NCBI RefSeq assembly: GCF_020615385.1
Contig: NZ_JAJAVB010000009.1
Span: 83,578-147,577, forward strand
Origin: Jiella soli
Lineage (GTDB): Bacteria; Pseudomonadota; Alphaproteobacteria; Rhizobiales; Rhizobiaceae
Direction of reading: 5' to 3'
Length of the DNA: 64,000 nucleotides
Shown: one piece after another, positions 45,854 through 55,742 of the stretch
Position numbering within the stretch: the stretch's first letter is position 1
Layout of the letters: every line of letters begins with the position of its first letter
Program-made: the position numbers and the translations under genes
Notes under the pieces: generated by a model
Told to the model about the DNA's origin: nothing
What the model saw: the letters and a program-made list of their open reading frames with translations, nothing else
Database searches by the model: none

Positions 45854-45914
45854 TTCTGCAATGACAATGACTTGTTCTGCAATGACAATGACTTGCCCCC
45901 GGCGGCAAGTCATT
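45854..45914. promoter_or_regulatory. Tandem and inverted repeat array upstream of the kinase fusion
   Basis: A perfect 21-base tandem repeat (TTCTGCAATGACAATGACTT plus G) occupies 45854-45874 and 45875-45895. The end of the second copy, AATGACTTG (45887-45895), is repeated in inverted form as CAAGTCATT at 45906-45914 after 10 bases. The array is 117-177 bases before the kinase start. It looks like a set of binding sites for a regulator and has lower GC than its surroundings. Confidence 0.7.
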
Positions 45915-45963
45915 TCAGCAACGCCGCGACGCCCGCCGTGTCCGGCAGAGTTCGATGGACCGT

Positions 45964-46341
45964 CTAGGCGTCGACGCCGGCCGGGAGGGAGCGGGCGAAG
46001 ACGTTCGGATCGAACGGCTTCTGCCAGCGCGGGCAATCGCGAAACCGGTCTGGAATCAGCGCGCCGTCATAGCCGGTCGCAAAGACACAGAGGATTTCGC
46101 GCCGGACGAGCTCGTCGGCGAGATCGTAGACGAGTTCGCCGCGCAGGTTCACATCGAGCACCGCGACATTGATGTCGGGGGTCCTGGACAACTGCTCCCA
46201 CGCTTCGGCAGGCGACGGCACCGGGCCGGCCACCCTCGCGCCGAGCCGTTCCAATGCGCCGCGGAGGTCGTCCGCCACGTAGTATTCGTCCTCCACGACG
46301 AGAACGGTGCGCCCTTCCAACCTTTTGTGAAGGTCGATCAT
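45964..46341 (-). CDS. Single-domain response regulator (FATG-type), second copy
   Basis: 125 residues, one receiver: VVEDEYY, phosphoacceptor in AVLDVNLRGELVYD, FATGYDGALIP, and Lys in WQKPF. Clearly related to the regulator at 41439-41843 (shared LDxNLRGEL, FATGYD). AAAGGAGG precedes the ATG at 46341. It is divergent from the Crp/Fnr gene and upstream of the repeat array and kinase fusion on the same strand, with a 226-base gap. Confidence 0.92.
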   Translation of the reverse strand: MIDLHKRLEGRTVLVVEDEYYVADDLRGALERLGARVAGPVPSPAEAWEQLSRTPDINVAVLDVNLRGELVYDLADELVRREILCVFATGYDGALIPDRFRDCPRWQKPFDPNVFARSLPAGVDA

Positions 46342-46494
46342 GCGCTCTTCCCTCCTTTTGCAGCCAGCTGGCGAAACAATCTTGCCGGTCGAAGGCTCCC
46401 GCCTTGCTCGACCCTTGCGACTATAGGTGTTCTCTTTCGACCACCTTTCCAGCTAGGATGCATCGAAGCGCCCTCATACGGACAAGATCGCCGC

Positions 46495-47238
46495 GTGGCC
46501 GACTTTCATCTGATCCGGAAACTCAGCCATTTCACGAGGCTGTCCGAAGCCGACAAACGGGTTCTCAGCGAGCTGTGCGAGAGCCGGGTGCGGGTATTCC
46601 GGCCGCGCGAAAACCTGATCCTGGAAGGCGACCGTCCGCAGTACATCAATCTCTTTCTCGACGGCTGGGCCTGCCGCTACAAGGATCTGGAAAACGGCAA
46701 GCGCCAGATCCTGTCACTGTTCATCCCCGGCGATCTCTGCGACGTCAACATCTTCATCCTGAAGCAGATGGATCACTCGATCGCGGCCATCACGCCGGCC
46801 AGGGTCGCCGAGATCTCCCGTTCGGCCTTCGAGGCCGTCATCGCGGACTATCCGCGGGTGACGCAGGCGCTTTGGTGGGAAACCCTGGTCGCCGTCGCGA
46901 TCCAGCGGGAATGGACGGCGAGCCTTGGCCAGCGCGACGCCCGCGAGCGCGTCTGCCACCTCCTGTGCGAACTGTTCGTGCGGCTTCGCTGCGTCGGTCT
47001 CACCGCGGGTAACACCTGTCCACTGCCGCTGTCGCAGAGCGAGATCGGCGAGGCGACCGGCCTCACGACGGTCAGCGTCAACCGCGTCCTTCAGGAACTG
47101 CGCCGGTCGAACCTCATCTCTCTCAAGGGCCGGATCCTGACGGTGCCCGATCTGGAGAAACTGAAGGCGGTCGCGATGTTCAACGCGAACTACCTGCATC
47201 TCGAGAGAGACGGGGACAATCTGGCGGCAAACTTTTAG
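46495..47238 (+). CDS. Crp/Fnr-family transcriptional regulator
   Basis: 247 residues from GTG 46495 (GGACAAG upstream). The cyclic-nucleotide-binding beta-roll (~5-130; NLILEGDRPQYINLFLDGWA, LFIPGDLCDV) is followed by a winged helix (~160-235; SQSEIGEATGLTTVSVNRVL, QELRRSNLISLKG). It lacks the Fnr Cys cluster and the full cAMP pocket, as in the many Rhizobiales paralogues of this type. Its place between a response regulator and an HWE kinase suggests a link to stress or light signalling. Confidence 0.9.
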   Translation: MADFHLIRKLSHFTRLSEADKRVLSELCESRVRVFRPRENLILEGDRPQYINLFLDGWACRYKDLENGKRQILSLFIPGDLCDVNIFILKQMDHSIAAITPARVAEISRSAFEAVIADYPRVTQALWWETLVAVAIQREWTASLGQRDARERVCHLLCELFVRLRCVGLTAGNTCPLPLSQSEIGEATGLTTVSVNRVLQELRRSNLISLKGRILTVPDLEKLKAVAMFNANYLHLERDGDNLAANF

Positions 47239-47331
47239 CCGGGTATCGAACTCTTTCCTCGCGCGCCTCGCGCGGCAGATGAGCATGCGCAACAGCGTCC
47301 GGAAAGGGGCATGATTGGAGGAGCGTGAATT

Positions 47332-48825
47332 TTGACGACAAAGCGCACCGCCTCCGCGTCGGGCTGGACCTTTCCGGGAGGTCCGTCCGCGCAGGGGCTC
47401 CGTTCGCATGACTGGGCCGGCACCGCTCTCGGCGACATCGGGGGCTGGGCACCGAACCTCAGAACCGCCGTCGACATCTGTCTCGGCTCGCCCTTTCCCT
47501 GCCTGATCTGGTGGGGGACGAGCCTCGTTCAGATCCCGAACGCCGCCGCCTGCGCCCTGCGGGCGGATCTTGCGGAGCGGCTGGGCACGCCGGCCGCGAC
47601 CGTCTGGGCGGCCGCCTGGCAGTCGCTCGGGCCAAAAGTGGCGGACCTCTGCGCCCTGGAGTGCGAAGCGGACGGAGACATCTTCGAACTCGGCTTCGGC
47701 GAGGACGACGAGGAGACCCGCGCGATCTCCTTTTGGGCCACCGTGATCCGGGACCAGAGCGGGAACGTCGCCGGACTGTTCCTGGCCGCGACGCCGCGCG
47801 GCCCGGTGGAAGGGAGGGCCGCGGACCCCGAGCCATCAAGCGGGGAACCGCCCGGGTCCGAGACACGCGAAACGCGCCGGCGGCTGAAGACGCTGGTCGA
47901 GAGCATCCCGCAGCTCGTCTGGTCCGGAGATTCGAACGGAAACTGGAACTGGGCGAGCCCGCAATGGGAGGCGTTCACCGGGCTTTCGGCACAGGCGAGC
48001 CTCGGCCGCGGCTGGCTCGAGGCGGTTCATCCAGAGGATCGGGCGGTGGCGGAGGCGGTCTTCGCGAAGGCGAGTTCCTCCAGGAGCTTCGACGTCGACT
48101 ACCGCCTCCGCGAGGCAAGCGGGCGCTATCGCTGGTTCCAGACGCGCGCCACGCCATCCTTCGACGAGGCCGGTACGATCGTCGAATGGTTCGGAACCTC
48201 GACCGACGTCGACGATCTGAAGCGGTTGCAGGAGCACGAGCGGTGGCTGCTCGGCGAATTGCAGCACCGGGTCCGCAACTCGCTCGCCGTCATCCGGTCG
48301 ATCGCCCGCAGGACGGCCGACACCAGTGAGACGGCCGAAGACTACGCCATGCATTTCGAGGGCCGGCTCGACTCCTTCGCCCGCGTCCAGGCTGCGGCAA
48401 CGCACAATCCCGGGACGGATCTCTCCCTGCTCGACCTCGTCGCGGACGAACTGGTCGCGGCAACCGCCCGCGAGGGGGAGAACGTGAGCATCAAGGGTCC
48501 GCCGGTCCGGCTGGCGCTCGATCAGGCCGAGATCTTCGGCCTCGCGGTCCACGAACTGACCACCAACGCCATCAAATTCGGCGCCCTGTCGGAGCCGGGC
48601 GGCCATATCGCGGTGCGCTGGCAGATCGAGAGCGACGACGAAAAGACCATGCAATTCTCCTGGAAGGAGACCGGCGTCACCATGGACCCCGAAGCGCCGC
48701 GCCGCCACGGCTTCGGGATGGAAATGCTCCAACGCACGCTACGCTACCAGCTGAGCGCAAGCGCGAGCATCGCCTTCGAGCCGGGCGGGCTGTCGTGCCG
48801 GATTACGATGCCGCTTCGCGGCTGA
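47332..48825 (+). CDS. PAS-HWE sensor histidine kinase
   Basis: 497 residues from a TTG at 47332 with GGAGGAG upstream. A first PAS/GAF-like sensor region (~25-155), a linker, a PAS domain with PAC motif (~180-300; IPQLVWSGDSNGNWNW, EWFGTSTDVDD), then the HWE kinase: phosphoacceptor His in GELQHRVRNSLAVIRS, N-box VHELTTNAIKFGAL and W-x-E in SWKETG, with RRHGFGMEM. No membrane segment. It lies 93 bases after the Crp/Fnr gene. Confidence 0.92.
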   Translation: MTTKRTASASGWTFPGGPSAQGLRSHDWAGTALGDIGGWAPNLRTAVDICLGSPFPCLIWWGTSLVQIPNAAACALRADLAERLGTPAATVWAAAWQSLGPKVADLCALECEADGDIFELGFGEDDEETRAISFWATVIRDQSGNVAGLFLAATPRGPVEGRAADPEPSSGEPPGSETRETRRRLKTLVESIPQLVWSGDSNGNWNWASPQWEAFTGLSAQASLGRGWLEAVHPEDRAVAEAVFAKASSSRSFDVDYRLREASGRYRWFQTRATPSFDEAGTIVEWFGTSTDVDDLKRLQEHERWLLGELQHRVRNSLAVIRSIARRTADTSETAEDYAMHFEGRLDSFARVQAAATHNPGTDLSLLDLVADELVAATAREGENVSIKGPPVRLALDQAEIFGLAVHELTTNAIKFGALSEPGGHIAVRWQIESDDEKTMQFSWKETGVTMDPEAPRRHGFGMEMLQRTLRYQLSASASIAFEPGGLSCRITMPLRG

Positions 48826-48977
48826 AGCCGGCAGAAATCGGGCCGGCTCCAGCTTCCCGATTTCCGCCGGCCCCTCGCATGCTCCTCGCAGATCCCGGGA
48901 CTCTCGGCCGCCGGGGCATCGCCGCGTCCGGCCGTCACGAAGGAAAAGTGCCAAGCTCCGATGCGCCCCGACGAGAA

Positions 48978-49001
48978 AAGGCCGCCCCTTCGGACGGCCT
49001 T
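48978..49001 (-). terminator. Rho-independent terminator of gap
   Basis: On the minus strand AAGGCCG and CGGCCTT form a stem with a 10-base loop, directly followed by TTC. It lies 52 bases after the gap stop codon. Confidence 0.75.
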
Positions 49002-49052
49002 CACGACGGACCGGCATCCGAGAGGGATGCCGGAAAGTGAAACCAGCGTGCC

Positions 49053-50069
49053 TCAGCCGATCTTGGCCATGGCGATGGCCGTGTCGTTCATCCGGTTGGA
49101 GAAGCCCCACTCGTTGTCATACCAGGACAGCACGGAAACGAGATCGCCTTCCATCACCTTGGTCTGCGGCAACGCGACCGTCGAGGAGTGCGGATCGTGG
49201 TTGAAGTCGATCGAGACGTTGGGATCGCGCGTATAGGCCAGGATGTTCTTCAGCTTGCCGTCGGCCGCCGCGATCAGCGCGTTGTTGATCTCCTCGACCG
49301 TCACCGTCTTCTTCGGGACGAACTTGAAGTCGACGAGCGAGACGTTCGGGGTCGGCACGCGCACGGAGATGCCGTCGAGCTTGCCCTTCAGTTCCGGCAT
49401 GACGAGGCCGATGGCCTTGGCAGCGCCGGTCGAGGTCGGGATTTGGCTCATCGCCGCCGCCCGGCCGCGATAGAGGTCCTTGTGCAGCGTGTCGAGCGTC
49501 GGCTGGTCGCCCGTATAGGAATGGATCGTCGTCATCATGCCCTTCTCGATGCCGAATTCGGCATGGAGCACGTAGACAATCGGGGCGAGGCAATTGGTGG
49601 TGCAGGAGGCGTTGGAGACGATCCGGTCGTCCGTGGTCAGCGTGTCGTGGTTGACGCCGTAGACGATGGTCTTCTCGTTGCCGGGCGTGCCCGACAGCGG
49701 CCCGGAGATCAGCACCTTCTTGGCGCCGGCCTCGAGGTGCAGGGACGCCTTCTGCGGGTCCGTGAAGATGCCGGTGCACTCCATCGCGACATCGATGCCG
49801 AGATCGCCCCAGGGCAGTTCCTTGGGATCGCGCTTGGCATAGACCTTCATCGGCCCGCGGCCGACGTCGATCGTGTCGCCCTCGACGGTCACCGTGCCCG
49901 GAAAGCGCCCGTGAACGCTGTCGTAGCGGATCAGATGCGCATTGGTCTCGACCGGGCCGAGGTCGTTGATCGCCACGACTTCAATATCGGTGCGGCCGGA
50001 CTCGATGACCGCCCTGAGGACATTGCGCCCGATGCGCCCGAAGCCGTTGATTGCGACGCGAACTGCCAT
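49053..50069 (-). CDS. gap: Glyceraldehyde-3-phosphate dehydrogenase, type I
   Basis: 338 residues from [17 protein letters not shown] (ATG 50069, GGAGACAG upstream). Nucleotide-binding GFGRIGR at the N-terminus and catalytic Cys in [24 protein letters not shown] at the end. It oxidises glyceraldehyde-3-phosphate to 1,3-bisphosphoglycerate with NAD(P). It follows tkt with a 216-base gap. The pgk gene, often next in Rhizobiales, is not downstream here. Confidence 0.97.
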   Translation of the reverse strand: MAVRVAINGFGRIGRNVLRAVIESGRTDIEVVAINDLGPVETNAHLIRYDSVHGRFPGTVTVEGDTIDVGRGPMKVYAKRDPKELPWGDLGIDVAMECTGIFTDPQKASLHLEAGAKKVLISGPLSGTPGNEKTIVYGVNHDTLTTDDRIVSNASCTTNCLAPIVYVLHAEFGIEKGMMTTIHSYTGDQPTLDTLHKDLYRGRAAAMSQIPTSTGAAKAIGLVMPELKGKLDGISVRVPTPNVSLVDFKFVPKKTVTVEEINNALIAAADGKLKNILAYTRDPNVSIDFNHDPHSSTVALPQTKVMEGDLVSVLSWYDNEWGFSNRMNDTAIAMAKIG

Positions 50070-50285
50070 TCTTCTGTCTCCTTCAAGCGTGCCCATCGAT
50101 GCGAGCGGCGAACCAGCCGGACGGTTCTGAGCCGGCTCTACAGCCGAAGGACGTCGCGATCAATATGGCGCGGCGCTAAGCTTTTCTAAGGCCGCCGATG
50201 GATTTCCGTGATGCCCTGCGGCCGAAATCTGCGGTCGCGGCGAGCTTGCGCCGCGATAAGCCCCTGGCGCCGAACATGTGCGGCC

Positions 50286-52295
50286 TCAGGACTGTTCCGC
50301 CGCGATCGCGGCAGCGCGCCGGTCGCGCACGGCCTCGACCACGGCTTCGGCGGTAATCCCGAAATGCCGGTAGAGTTCGCCGGCCGGGCCGGACGCACCG
50401 AACGACGTCATTCCGATGAAGACCCCCTCGCGGCCGATCAGAGCGTCCCAACCTTGCCGAATGCCGGCCTCGATCGCGACCTTCAGGCTGTCGTCGTCCA
50501 GCATGGCGCGGCGATATTCGGCGCTCTGAGCCTCCAGAAGCTCGAAGCATGGCACCGAGACGACGCGGGTCGGCACGCCCTCCGCTTCGAGCCGCTGCCG
50601 CGCCTCGACCGCGATCTCCACTTCCGAGCCGGTCGCGTAGATCGTCACGGCGGTCTCGGCGGAGGCGGGCTCCAGTTCGTAGGCGCCGCGGGCGCACCTG
50701 TTCTTGTCCTGCTCGTCGGTCCGCAGCGCCGGCAGGTTCTGGCGCGAGAGCGCGAGGACGGAGGGCGCCTCGCGCGATTCCAGCGCGAGCTGCCAGCATT
50801 CCAGCGTCTCGACCGCGTCGGCCGGACGGAACACCTTCAGGTTCGGGATCGCCCTGAGCGCCGCCAGATGCTCGACCGGCTGGTGGGTCGGCCCGTCCTC
50901 GCCGAGACCGATCGAATCATGCGTCATCACATAGATGACGCGCAGCCCCATCAGCGCGGAGAGCCGCATGGCCGGGCGGCAATAGTCGGAGAAGGTCAGG
51001 AAGGTGCCGGAATAGGGGATGAGGCCGCCATGAAGGGCGAGACCGTTCATCGCCGCGGCCATGGCGTGCTCGCGGATGCCATAGTGGACGAAGCGGCCGG
51101 AATAATTGCCGGGCTCCACCGCCTCCGTCTGGCTCGTGCGCGTATTGTTCGAGCCGGTAAGGTCCGCCGAACCGCCGATCGTCTCGCTCACCAGGGCGTT
51201 GATGACCTCCAGCGCCATTTCCGAAGCCTTGCGGGTGGCGACCTTGGGTCGGCTCTCGTTGAGCTGGCGCTTGGCCCGCTGCACAGTCTCGACGAAGCCG
51301 CTCGGCAGGTCGCCGCGCAAGCGGCGCTCGAACTCGCCGCGCGTCTCGGGGTCGACCGCGGCGAAGCGCGCCTCCCATTCGCGGCGCCTGGCGCTGGAGC
51401 GCAGGCCGGCGATCCGCCACTGGTCGAGGATCTCGGAGGGAACGTCGAACGCCTCATGATTCCAGCCGAGGGACTGGCGGGCGGCGGCCACCTCGTCGGC
51501 GCCGAGCGGCGAGCCGTGCGCCTTGTTGGTGCCGCCCTTGTTCGGCGCGCCGTAACCGATCGTTGTCTTGGCCGCGATCAGGCTCGGCCGGTCATCCTCT
51601 CGCGCGGCCTCGATCGCCGCAGCGATGGCGTCATGGTCGTGGCCGTCGCACTGGATCGCATGCCAGCCGCAGGCCTCGAAGCGCGCGATCTGGTCGGTGG
51701 AATCGGACAGTTGGATGCTGCCGTCGATGGTGATGCCGTTGTCGTCCCACAGGACGATCAGCTTGCCGAGCTTCAGATGGCCGGCGAGCGCGATCGCCTC
51801 CTGGCTGATCCCCTCCATCAGGTCGCCGTCGCCGCACAGGACATAGGTCCGGTGGTCGACGATGTCATCGCCGAAGCGGGCGTTGAGAATGCGCTCGGCG
51901 AGCGCCATGCCGACGGCATTGCCGATGCCCTGGCCGAGCGGGCCGGTCGTCGTCTCGATGCCGCTCGCATGGCCCCATTCGGGATGTCCCGCCGTCCGCG
52001 AGCCGAGCTGGCGGAAGCGCTTGATCTCGTCGATGCCGATATCGTCGTAGCCAAGCAGATAAAGCAGGCTGTAGAGCAGCATCGAGCCGTGTCCGGCCGA
52101 AAAGACGAAGCGGTCGCGGTCGGCCCAGTCCGGCTTCTTGGGATCGAAGGTCAGGAAGCGGGTAAACAGGACCGTGGCGATGTCGGCTGCGCCCATCGGC
52201 AGGCCGGGATGCCCCGAGCCGGCAGCCTCGACGGCGTCGGCAGACAGGAAGCGGATGGCGTTCGCCATCATGCGCTGGGTGTCGGCGGTGGTCAT
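50286..52295 (-). CDS. tkt: Transketolase
   Basis: 669 residues from [20 protein letters not shown] (ATG 52295). Thiamine diphosphate site [13 protein letters not shown] and the downstream metal-binding DDNGITIDG, transketolase signature [20 protein letters not shown], and C-terminal domain. It moves two-carbon units in the pentose phosphate and Calvin-type pathways. A TTGACA-like -35 lies on the minus strand at 52361-52366, with a poor -10. Confidence 0.97.
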   Translation of the reverse strand: MTTADTQRMMANAIRFLSADAVEAAGSGHPGLPMGAADIATVLFTRFLTFDPKKPDWADRDRFVFSAGHGSMLLYSLLYLLGYDDIGIDEIKRFRQLGSRTAGHPEWGHASGIETTTGPLGQGIGNAVGMALAERILNARFGDDIVDHRTYVLCGDGDLMEGISQEAIALAGHLKLGKLIVLWDDNGITIDGSIQLSDSTDQIARFEACGWHAIQCDGHDHDAIAAAIEAAREDDRPSLIAAKTTIGYGAPNKGGTNKAHGSPLGADEVAAARQSLGWNHEAFDVPSEILDQWRIAGLRSSARRREWEARFAAVDPETRGEFERRLRGDLPSGFVETVQRAKRQLNESRPKVATRKASEMALEVINALVSETIGGSADLTGSNNTRTSQTEAVEPGNYSGRFVHYGIREHAMAAAMNGLALHGGLIPYSGTFLTFSDYCRPAMRLSALMGLRVIYVMTHDSIGLGEDGPTHQPVEHLAALRAIPNLKVFRPADAVETLECWQLALESREAPSVLALSRQNLPALRTDEQDKNRCARGAYELEPASAETAVTIYATGSEVEIAVEARQRLEAEGVPTRVVSVPCFELLEAQSAEYRRAMLDDDSLKVAIEAGIRQGWDALIGREGVFIGMTSFGASGPAGELYRHFGITAEAVVEAVRDRRAAAIAAEQS

Positions 52296-52592
52296 CGCAA
52301 TTCGCTCCGGCTGCGGCCCCACGGGCCGGACGCGCGGGAGCAATCACATGGCCTTAGCGGTGTCAACATGCCGCAAAGCCCCGGCATGCGGGTCGTTTCA
52401 GGTCTGATCGACCGCGGCTTGGAAGCGCGAGCCGCCTCACTGCCACGCGCGCCGTCAATGATCGCCTGCCGACCGCTCAAGGCTTGCCGAAGGTCCATGT
52501 CAGCCTCTAGAGCTTTGGTGTCCCGTCTCGTCCGCGAACGGGACGCGCCGCGAACCGGGCCGCCATGCCCGACTTTGTAGAAGGGTTGCGCC

Positions 52593-52871
52593 ATGCCGTC
52601 GCAGGATCCGTTCGAAGCGGCCCGCACGCGCCTTCGAACCGCGATCGAGGGCCTCGGCCAGGCGGTCGAGTTCCGGCTGTCGCGCGACACCGTCGTCGAG
52701 AGCGTCGAGGTCGAGATCCAGCGCCAGACCGCCGACCGGGGGCGCCTTGCCCGCGAGCTGGACGCCGCGCTCGCCCAGAGCCAGCGCCTGGAGCGGGCCA
52801 ATCGCGAGGTCTCCCAACGCCTCGTCGACGCGATGGAGCACGTGCGCCGCGTGCTCGAACGGCACAAGTGA
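52593..52871 (+). CDS. DUF4164 coiled-coil protein
   Basis: 92 residues, nearly all coiled coil (heptads through IQRQTADRGRLARELDAALA and on to RRVLERHK). Length and content fit DUF4164, a small Rhizobiales family of unknown role almost always next to zapA, as it is here, 20 bases upstream. A connection with cell division is plausible. Confidence 0.88.
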   Translation: MPSQDPFEAARTRLRTAIEGLGQAVEFRLSRDTVVESVEVEIQRQTADRGRLARELDAALAQSQRLERANREVSQRLVDAMEHVRRVLERHK

Positions 52872-52891
52872 TGAAGTGAAAGACTGAAGCA

Positions 52892-53254
52892 ATGCCCCAG
52901 GTGGTCGTCACCATCGACGGAAAGACCTATCGCATGGCGTGCGCGGAGGGCGAGGAGGACCATCTCGCCGATCTCGCGGCCGACGTCGACGGCAAGATCG
53001 CCGGATTGCGCGAGGCCTTCGGCCAGATCGGCGATCTCCGGCTGACGGTGATGGCGGCGATCCAAACGGCCGACGAGCTGTTCGAGGCGCGTCGCAAGAT
53101 CCGCGAGCTCGAAGGCGGGCTCGATCTCGGTCCGGCCGATGCGGGCGAGCGCGAGATGCAGCATTTGCGCGAGCGCCGGGAATTCGTCGAGGCCCTCGAC
53201 GAGGCCGCCGCGGCGATCGAGCGGCTGAGCGCCCGGCTGACCAGCGGGAAGTGA
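52892..53254 (+). CDS. zapA: Cell division protein ZapA
   Basis: 120 residues. The N-terminal beta-hairpin and helix (VVVTIDGKTYRMAC, EEDHLADLAADVDGKI) is followed by a long coiled-coil helix, the ZapA fold. ZapA binds and cross-links FtsZ filaments at the division site. In many proteobacteria the 6S RNA gene follows zapA directly; a foldable segment begins at its stop codon. Confidence 0.93.
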   Translation: MPQVVVTIDGKTYRMACAEGEEDHLADLAADVDGKIAGLREAFGQIGDLRLTVMAAIQTADELFEARRKIRELEGGLDLGPADAGEREMQHLRERREFVEALDEAAAAIERLSARLTSGK

Positions 53255-53418
53255 GGGATGGGGCGTTCTGCCGCATGCCCGGCCGGCAGGCCCCAAGCGA
53301 ACCGGCAAGGCGCCCTGCCCGGTCCTCCCGACGCACCGGCGTCTCGCCGCGGACGGTCATGATCGCTGGGCCTGCGGGCCTATATGGCGGTACCGACACA
53401 CGTTCCCCTGTTCTTCAC
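53251..53418 (+). ncRNA. ssrS: Candidate 6S RNA
   Basis: 168 bases starting at the zapA stop. The ends pair over 13 consecutive positions (53251-53263 with 53406-53418, four G-U). Inside, 53286-53293 pairs with 53368-53375 (8 Watson-Crick pairs) and 53296-53300 with 53363-53367; the apical loop is capped by GACGC/GCGTC (53330-53343). Between the closing and apical stems both strands are largely unpaired, which would be the central bubble that mimics an open promoter. Length, fold and place after zapA fit 6S RNA; primary sequence was not compared. Confidence 0.6.
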
Positions 53419-53429
53419 GGTGCCCGCAA

Positions 53430-54305
53430 GTGACCTTCCCGCTTCTCCGCCCTGTCATCGCCCTCGGAGCCGCGCTTGCGGCCTTCGGCCTTTCCGGCTG
53501 CGCCTCGGCGCTCAACGCCGCGACGAGCCGCGCCGGCTACGACGTCGTCTCCGACATTCGCTATGCCCCCGGGACACGCGGGACCTATGACCTCTACCGC
53601 CCCGAGGATGCGGGCGCCGACGCTCCGGCCGTCGTGTTCATCCATGGCGGCAGCTGGGACACCGGCTCCAAGGAAATCTACCGCTTTCTCGGGCAGTCGC
53701 TGGCGAGCGCCGGCGTGATCGTCGCGATCCCGAACTATCGGCTCTACCCGCAGACCCGCTTCCCCGGCTTCGTCGAGGATGCCGCGAAGGCCACCGCCGC
53801 CTTCGCCTCGGCCTTGCGCAATGGCGAGAACGGCATCCCGCGGGGACGTCACAAGCTGTTCCTGATGGGCCATTCGGCGGGCGCGGAGATCGCCGGACTG
53901 CTCGCGACCGACGGTCGCTGGCTCACGCAGCAAGGTCTGCCGCTTCGCCGGATCGCCGGCTTCATCGGCCTTGCCGGCCCCTACGACTTCCTGCCGCTCA
54001 CCGACGAACGCTACAAAAGCATCTTCCCGGAGAAGCTTCGGGCGGCCTCCCAGCCGGTGAACTTCGTCGACGGCGACGAGCCGCCCATGCTTTTGATCGC
54101 AGGGGCGGCCGACGAGACCGTCGACCCGAAGAACACGCGCTCGCTGGCGGCAAAGGTGCGCGCGGCCGGCGGGTCAGTCGAGGAGACCCTCTATCCCGGG
54201 GTCAGCCATGTCGGCGCGATCACCGCCTTCGCCACCACCCTGCCGCTCGGCGACCGTGATATCCGGGCGCAGACGCTTCACTTCATCAGGGACCATGCAC
54301 GATGA
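53430..54305 (+). CDS. Lipoprotein alpha/beta hydrolase (carboxylesterase type)
   Basis: 291 residues from GTG 53430. A lipoprotein signal (~1-23) ends in lipobox LSGC, with Cys24 as the lipid-carrying residue. The hydrolase domain has the oxyanion-hole HGGSW, nucleophile Ser in GHSAG, catalytic Asp in DETVDP and His in GVSHVGA, as in the hormone-sensitive-lipase/BD-FAE type esterases. It probably acts on esters at the membrane or in the periplasm. The stop overlaps the next gene by 4 bases. Confidence 0.92.
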   Translation: MTFPLLRPVIALGAALAAFGLSGCASALNAATSRAGYDVVSDIRYAPGTRGTYDLYRPEDAGADAPAVVFIHGGSWDTGSKEIYRFLGQSLASAGVIVAIPNYRLYPQTRFPGFVEDAAKATAAFASALRNGENGIPRGRHKLFLMGHSAGAEIAGLLATDGRWLTQQGLPLRRIAGFIGLAGPYDFLPLTDERYKSIFPEKLRAASQPVNFVDGDEPPMLLIAGAADETVDPKNTRSLAAKVRAAGGSVEETLYPGVSHVGAITAFATTLPLGDRDIRAQTLHFIRDHAR

Positions 54306-54994
54306 GCGACCTCGCGGATTTCTCCCCTCGCCCCGCGCCGGGTTTTGCACCGATCGCCGGGCGTACCGTCACGCTGGAGCCGATCCGCGACGACCGGCGC
54401 TTCGATGAACTCCACGAGGCCTTCTCGACCGATGCCGGGGGCGGGATCTGGTCGTGGCTGGCCTATGGGCCTTTTCGTGAGCGCGCGGAGTTCCAGGCCT
54501 TCGCGCAGCGGACCTATCTCGGCCCGGACATCGTCTTCCATGCGATCGTCCCGAGCCACAGCGGCCGCGCCGAGGGCGTCGCAGCGCTGATGCGCACCGA
54601 CCGGGCGAACGGCATCACCGAAATCGGCCATGTCTGTTTCGCGCCCGGCCTCCAGAAGACCGTCGCGGCGACCGAGGCCTTCTTCCTGATGATGACGCGC
54701 GTCTTCGACGAGCTCGGCTACCGCCGGCTGGAATGGAAGTGCGACAGCGGCAACATTCCCTCCCGCAATGCCGCCATCCGGCTCGGCTTTCGCTATGAAG
54801 GGCTCTTCCGCCAGCACATGATCGTCAAGGGTCGCAACCGCGACACGGCGTGGTACGCGATCCTCGACAGCGAGTGGCCGCAATTGAAGGCCGGCTTCGC
54901 CGAATGGCTCGCGCCGCACAACTTTTCCGCCGATGGCCGCCAGTACCGCAGCCTCGCCACGATCTGCGCAGAGACTGCCGGCTCCGCGGCTTAA
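54302..54994 (+). CDS. GNAT-family N-acetyltransferase (RimJ/RimL type)
   Basis: 230 residues. The GNAT fold spans about 30-200; the RLEWKCDSGNIPSRNAAIRL segment is the RimJ/RimL motif before the C-terminal beta strands, and VFHAIVPSHSGRAEGVAAL is the early core. Such enzymes acetylate amino groups of small molecules or protein N-termini. Coupled to the esterase gene by an ATGA overlap. Confidence 0.9.
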   Translation: MSDLADFSPRPAPGFAPIAGRTVTLEPIRDDRRFDELHEAFSTDAGGGIWSWLAYGPFRERAEFQAFAQRTYLGPDIVFHAIVPSHSGRAEGVAALMRTDRANGITEIGHVCFAPGLQKTVAATEAFFLMMTRVFDELGYRRLEWKCDSGNIPSRNAAIRLGFRYEGLFRQHMIVKGRNRDTAWYAILDSEWPQLKAGFAEWLAPHNFSADGRQYRSLATICAETAGSAA

Positions 54995-55031
54995 GCCCCG
55001 CCGGGCCGCCTCGCGGAAGCGGGCGGCCTCG

Positions 55032-55487
55032 TCAGCTACGGGCGGGGACGATGGTGATCAGCGTCTGCGCCGGATAGACCGATTCGTAGAGGACTCCGTC
55101 GCCCGGCATGAAGCGCAGCACTGTCCGGCCGGTCACGTCGGCCATTTCCAAAGAACCGTCCGACGTGGAACGCCATTGCACGACCGACTTCAGCTCGGGC
55201 GAGCCGGCGCAGTCCGGGCCGATCGGCGCCGGCCTGTAATTGTCGCCGAGATTGTCGGGATTGGCCATCTTGCAGGTCGCGCCGCTGCGCAGGTCGATCA
55301 GCCGGATCGCCTTGGCGGGGCCCGAGGGAGCGGCGGCCTGGGCGGGTTTGTTCGAGCCGACGATCATCGGGTCGATCATGCTCGAGGAAGCACGCGTGTC
55401 GCCGGCGGGCAGCGGCTCGCCATGCAGGTGCGCGACGAGCATGACCGCGGCGAGCCCCGATCCGAGGACGATTGCCGAAAAGTTCAT
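55032..55487 (-). CDS. Exported protein, protease-inhibitor (Inh/Omp19)-like
   Basis: 151 residues from MNFSAIVLGSGLAAVMLV; ATG 55487 has GAGGTGAG upstream, while a GTG nine bases earlier overlaps that site. N-terminal signal or anchor (~1-20), a short Ala/Pro linker, and a ~100-residue beta-rich domain with two Cys (ATCKM, PDCAG) and a VVQWRSTSDGSLEMAD strand pattern that recalls AprI/Inh metalloprotease inhibitors and Omp19. The similarity is by eye. Confidence 0.65.
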   Translation of the reverse strand: MNFSAIVLGSGLAAVMLVAHLHGEPLPAGDTRASSSMIDPMIVGSNKPAQAAAPSGPAKAIRLIDLRSGATCKMANPDNLGDNYRPAPIGPDCAGSPELKSVVQWRSTSDGSLEMADVTGRTVLRFMPGDGVLYESVYPAQTLITIVPARS

Positions 55488-55742
55488 GATACTCACCTCA
55501 AAACCCGTTTTTTGGATTATATCCTTGAAAACCTTAAGCCGAGGTTGACGCCCGCTCGCGACGTTAGCGATGTGTTAGAAACTCTCCCTCCGGTCGCACC
55601 CTTGGATCGGACCGTCGATGGCGGCAGATGGCGTCTCGCCAGCGACGCTCGGACGTCTTAAAGTCCGGCGCGCCTTTATCGGTCGATGCCGGCCCGCGCC
55701 GCCACGGCCGATCGATACCCGCTACGGACAAGGGTGTTTTCC

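Noticed and set aside
50208..52580. 790-codon open frame on the plus strand opposite tkt
   Set aside because: Antisense shadow of transketolase, with no recognisable domain.
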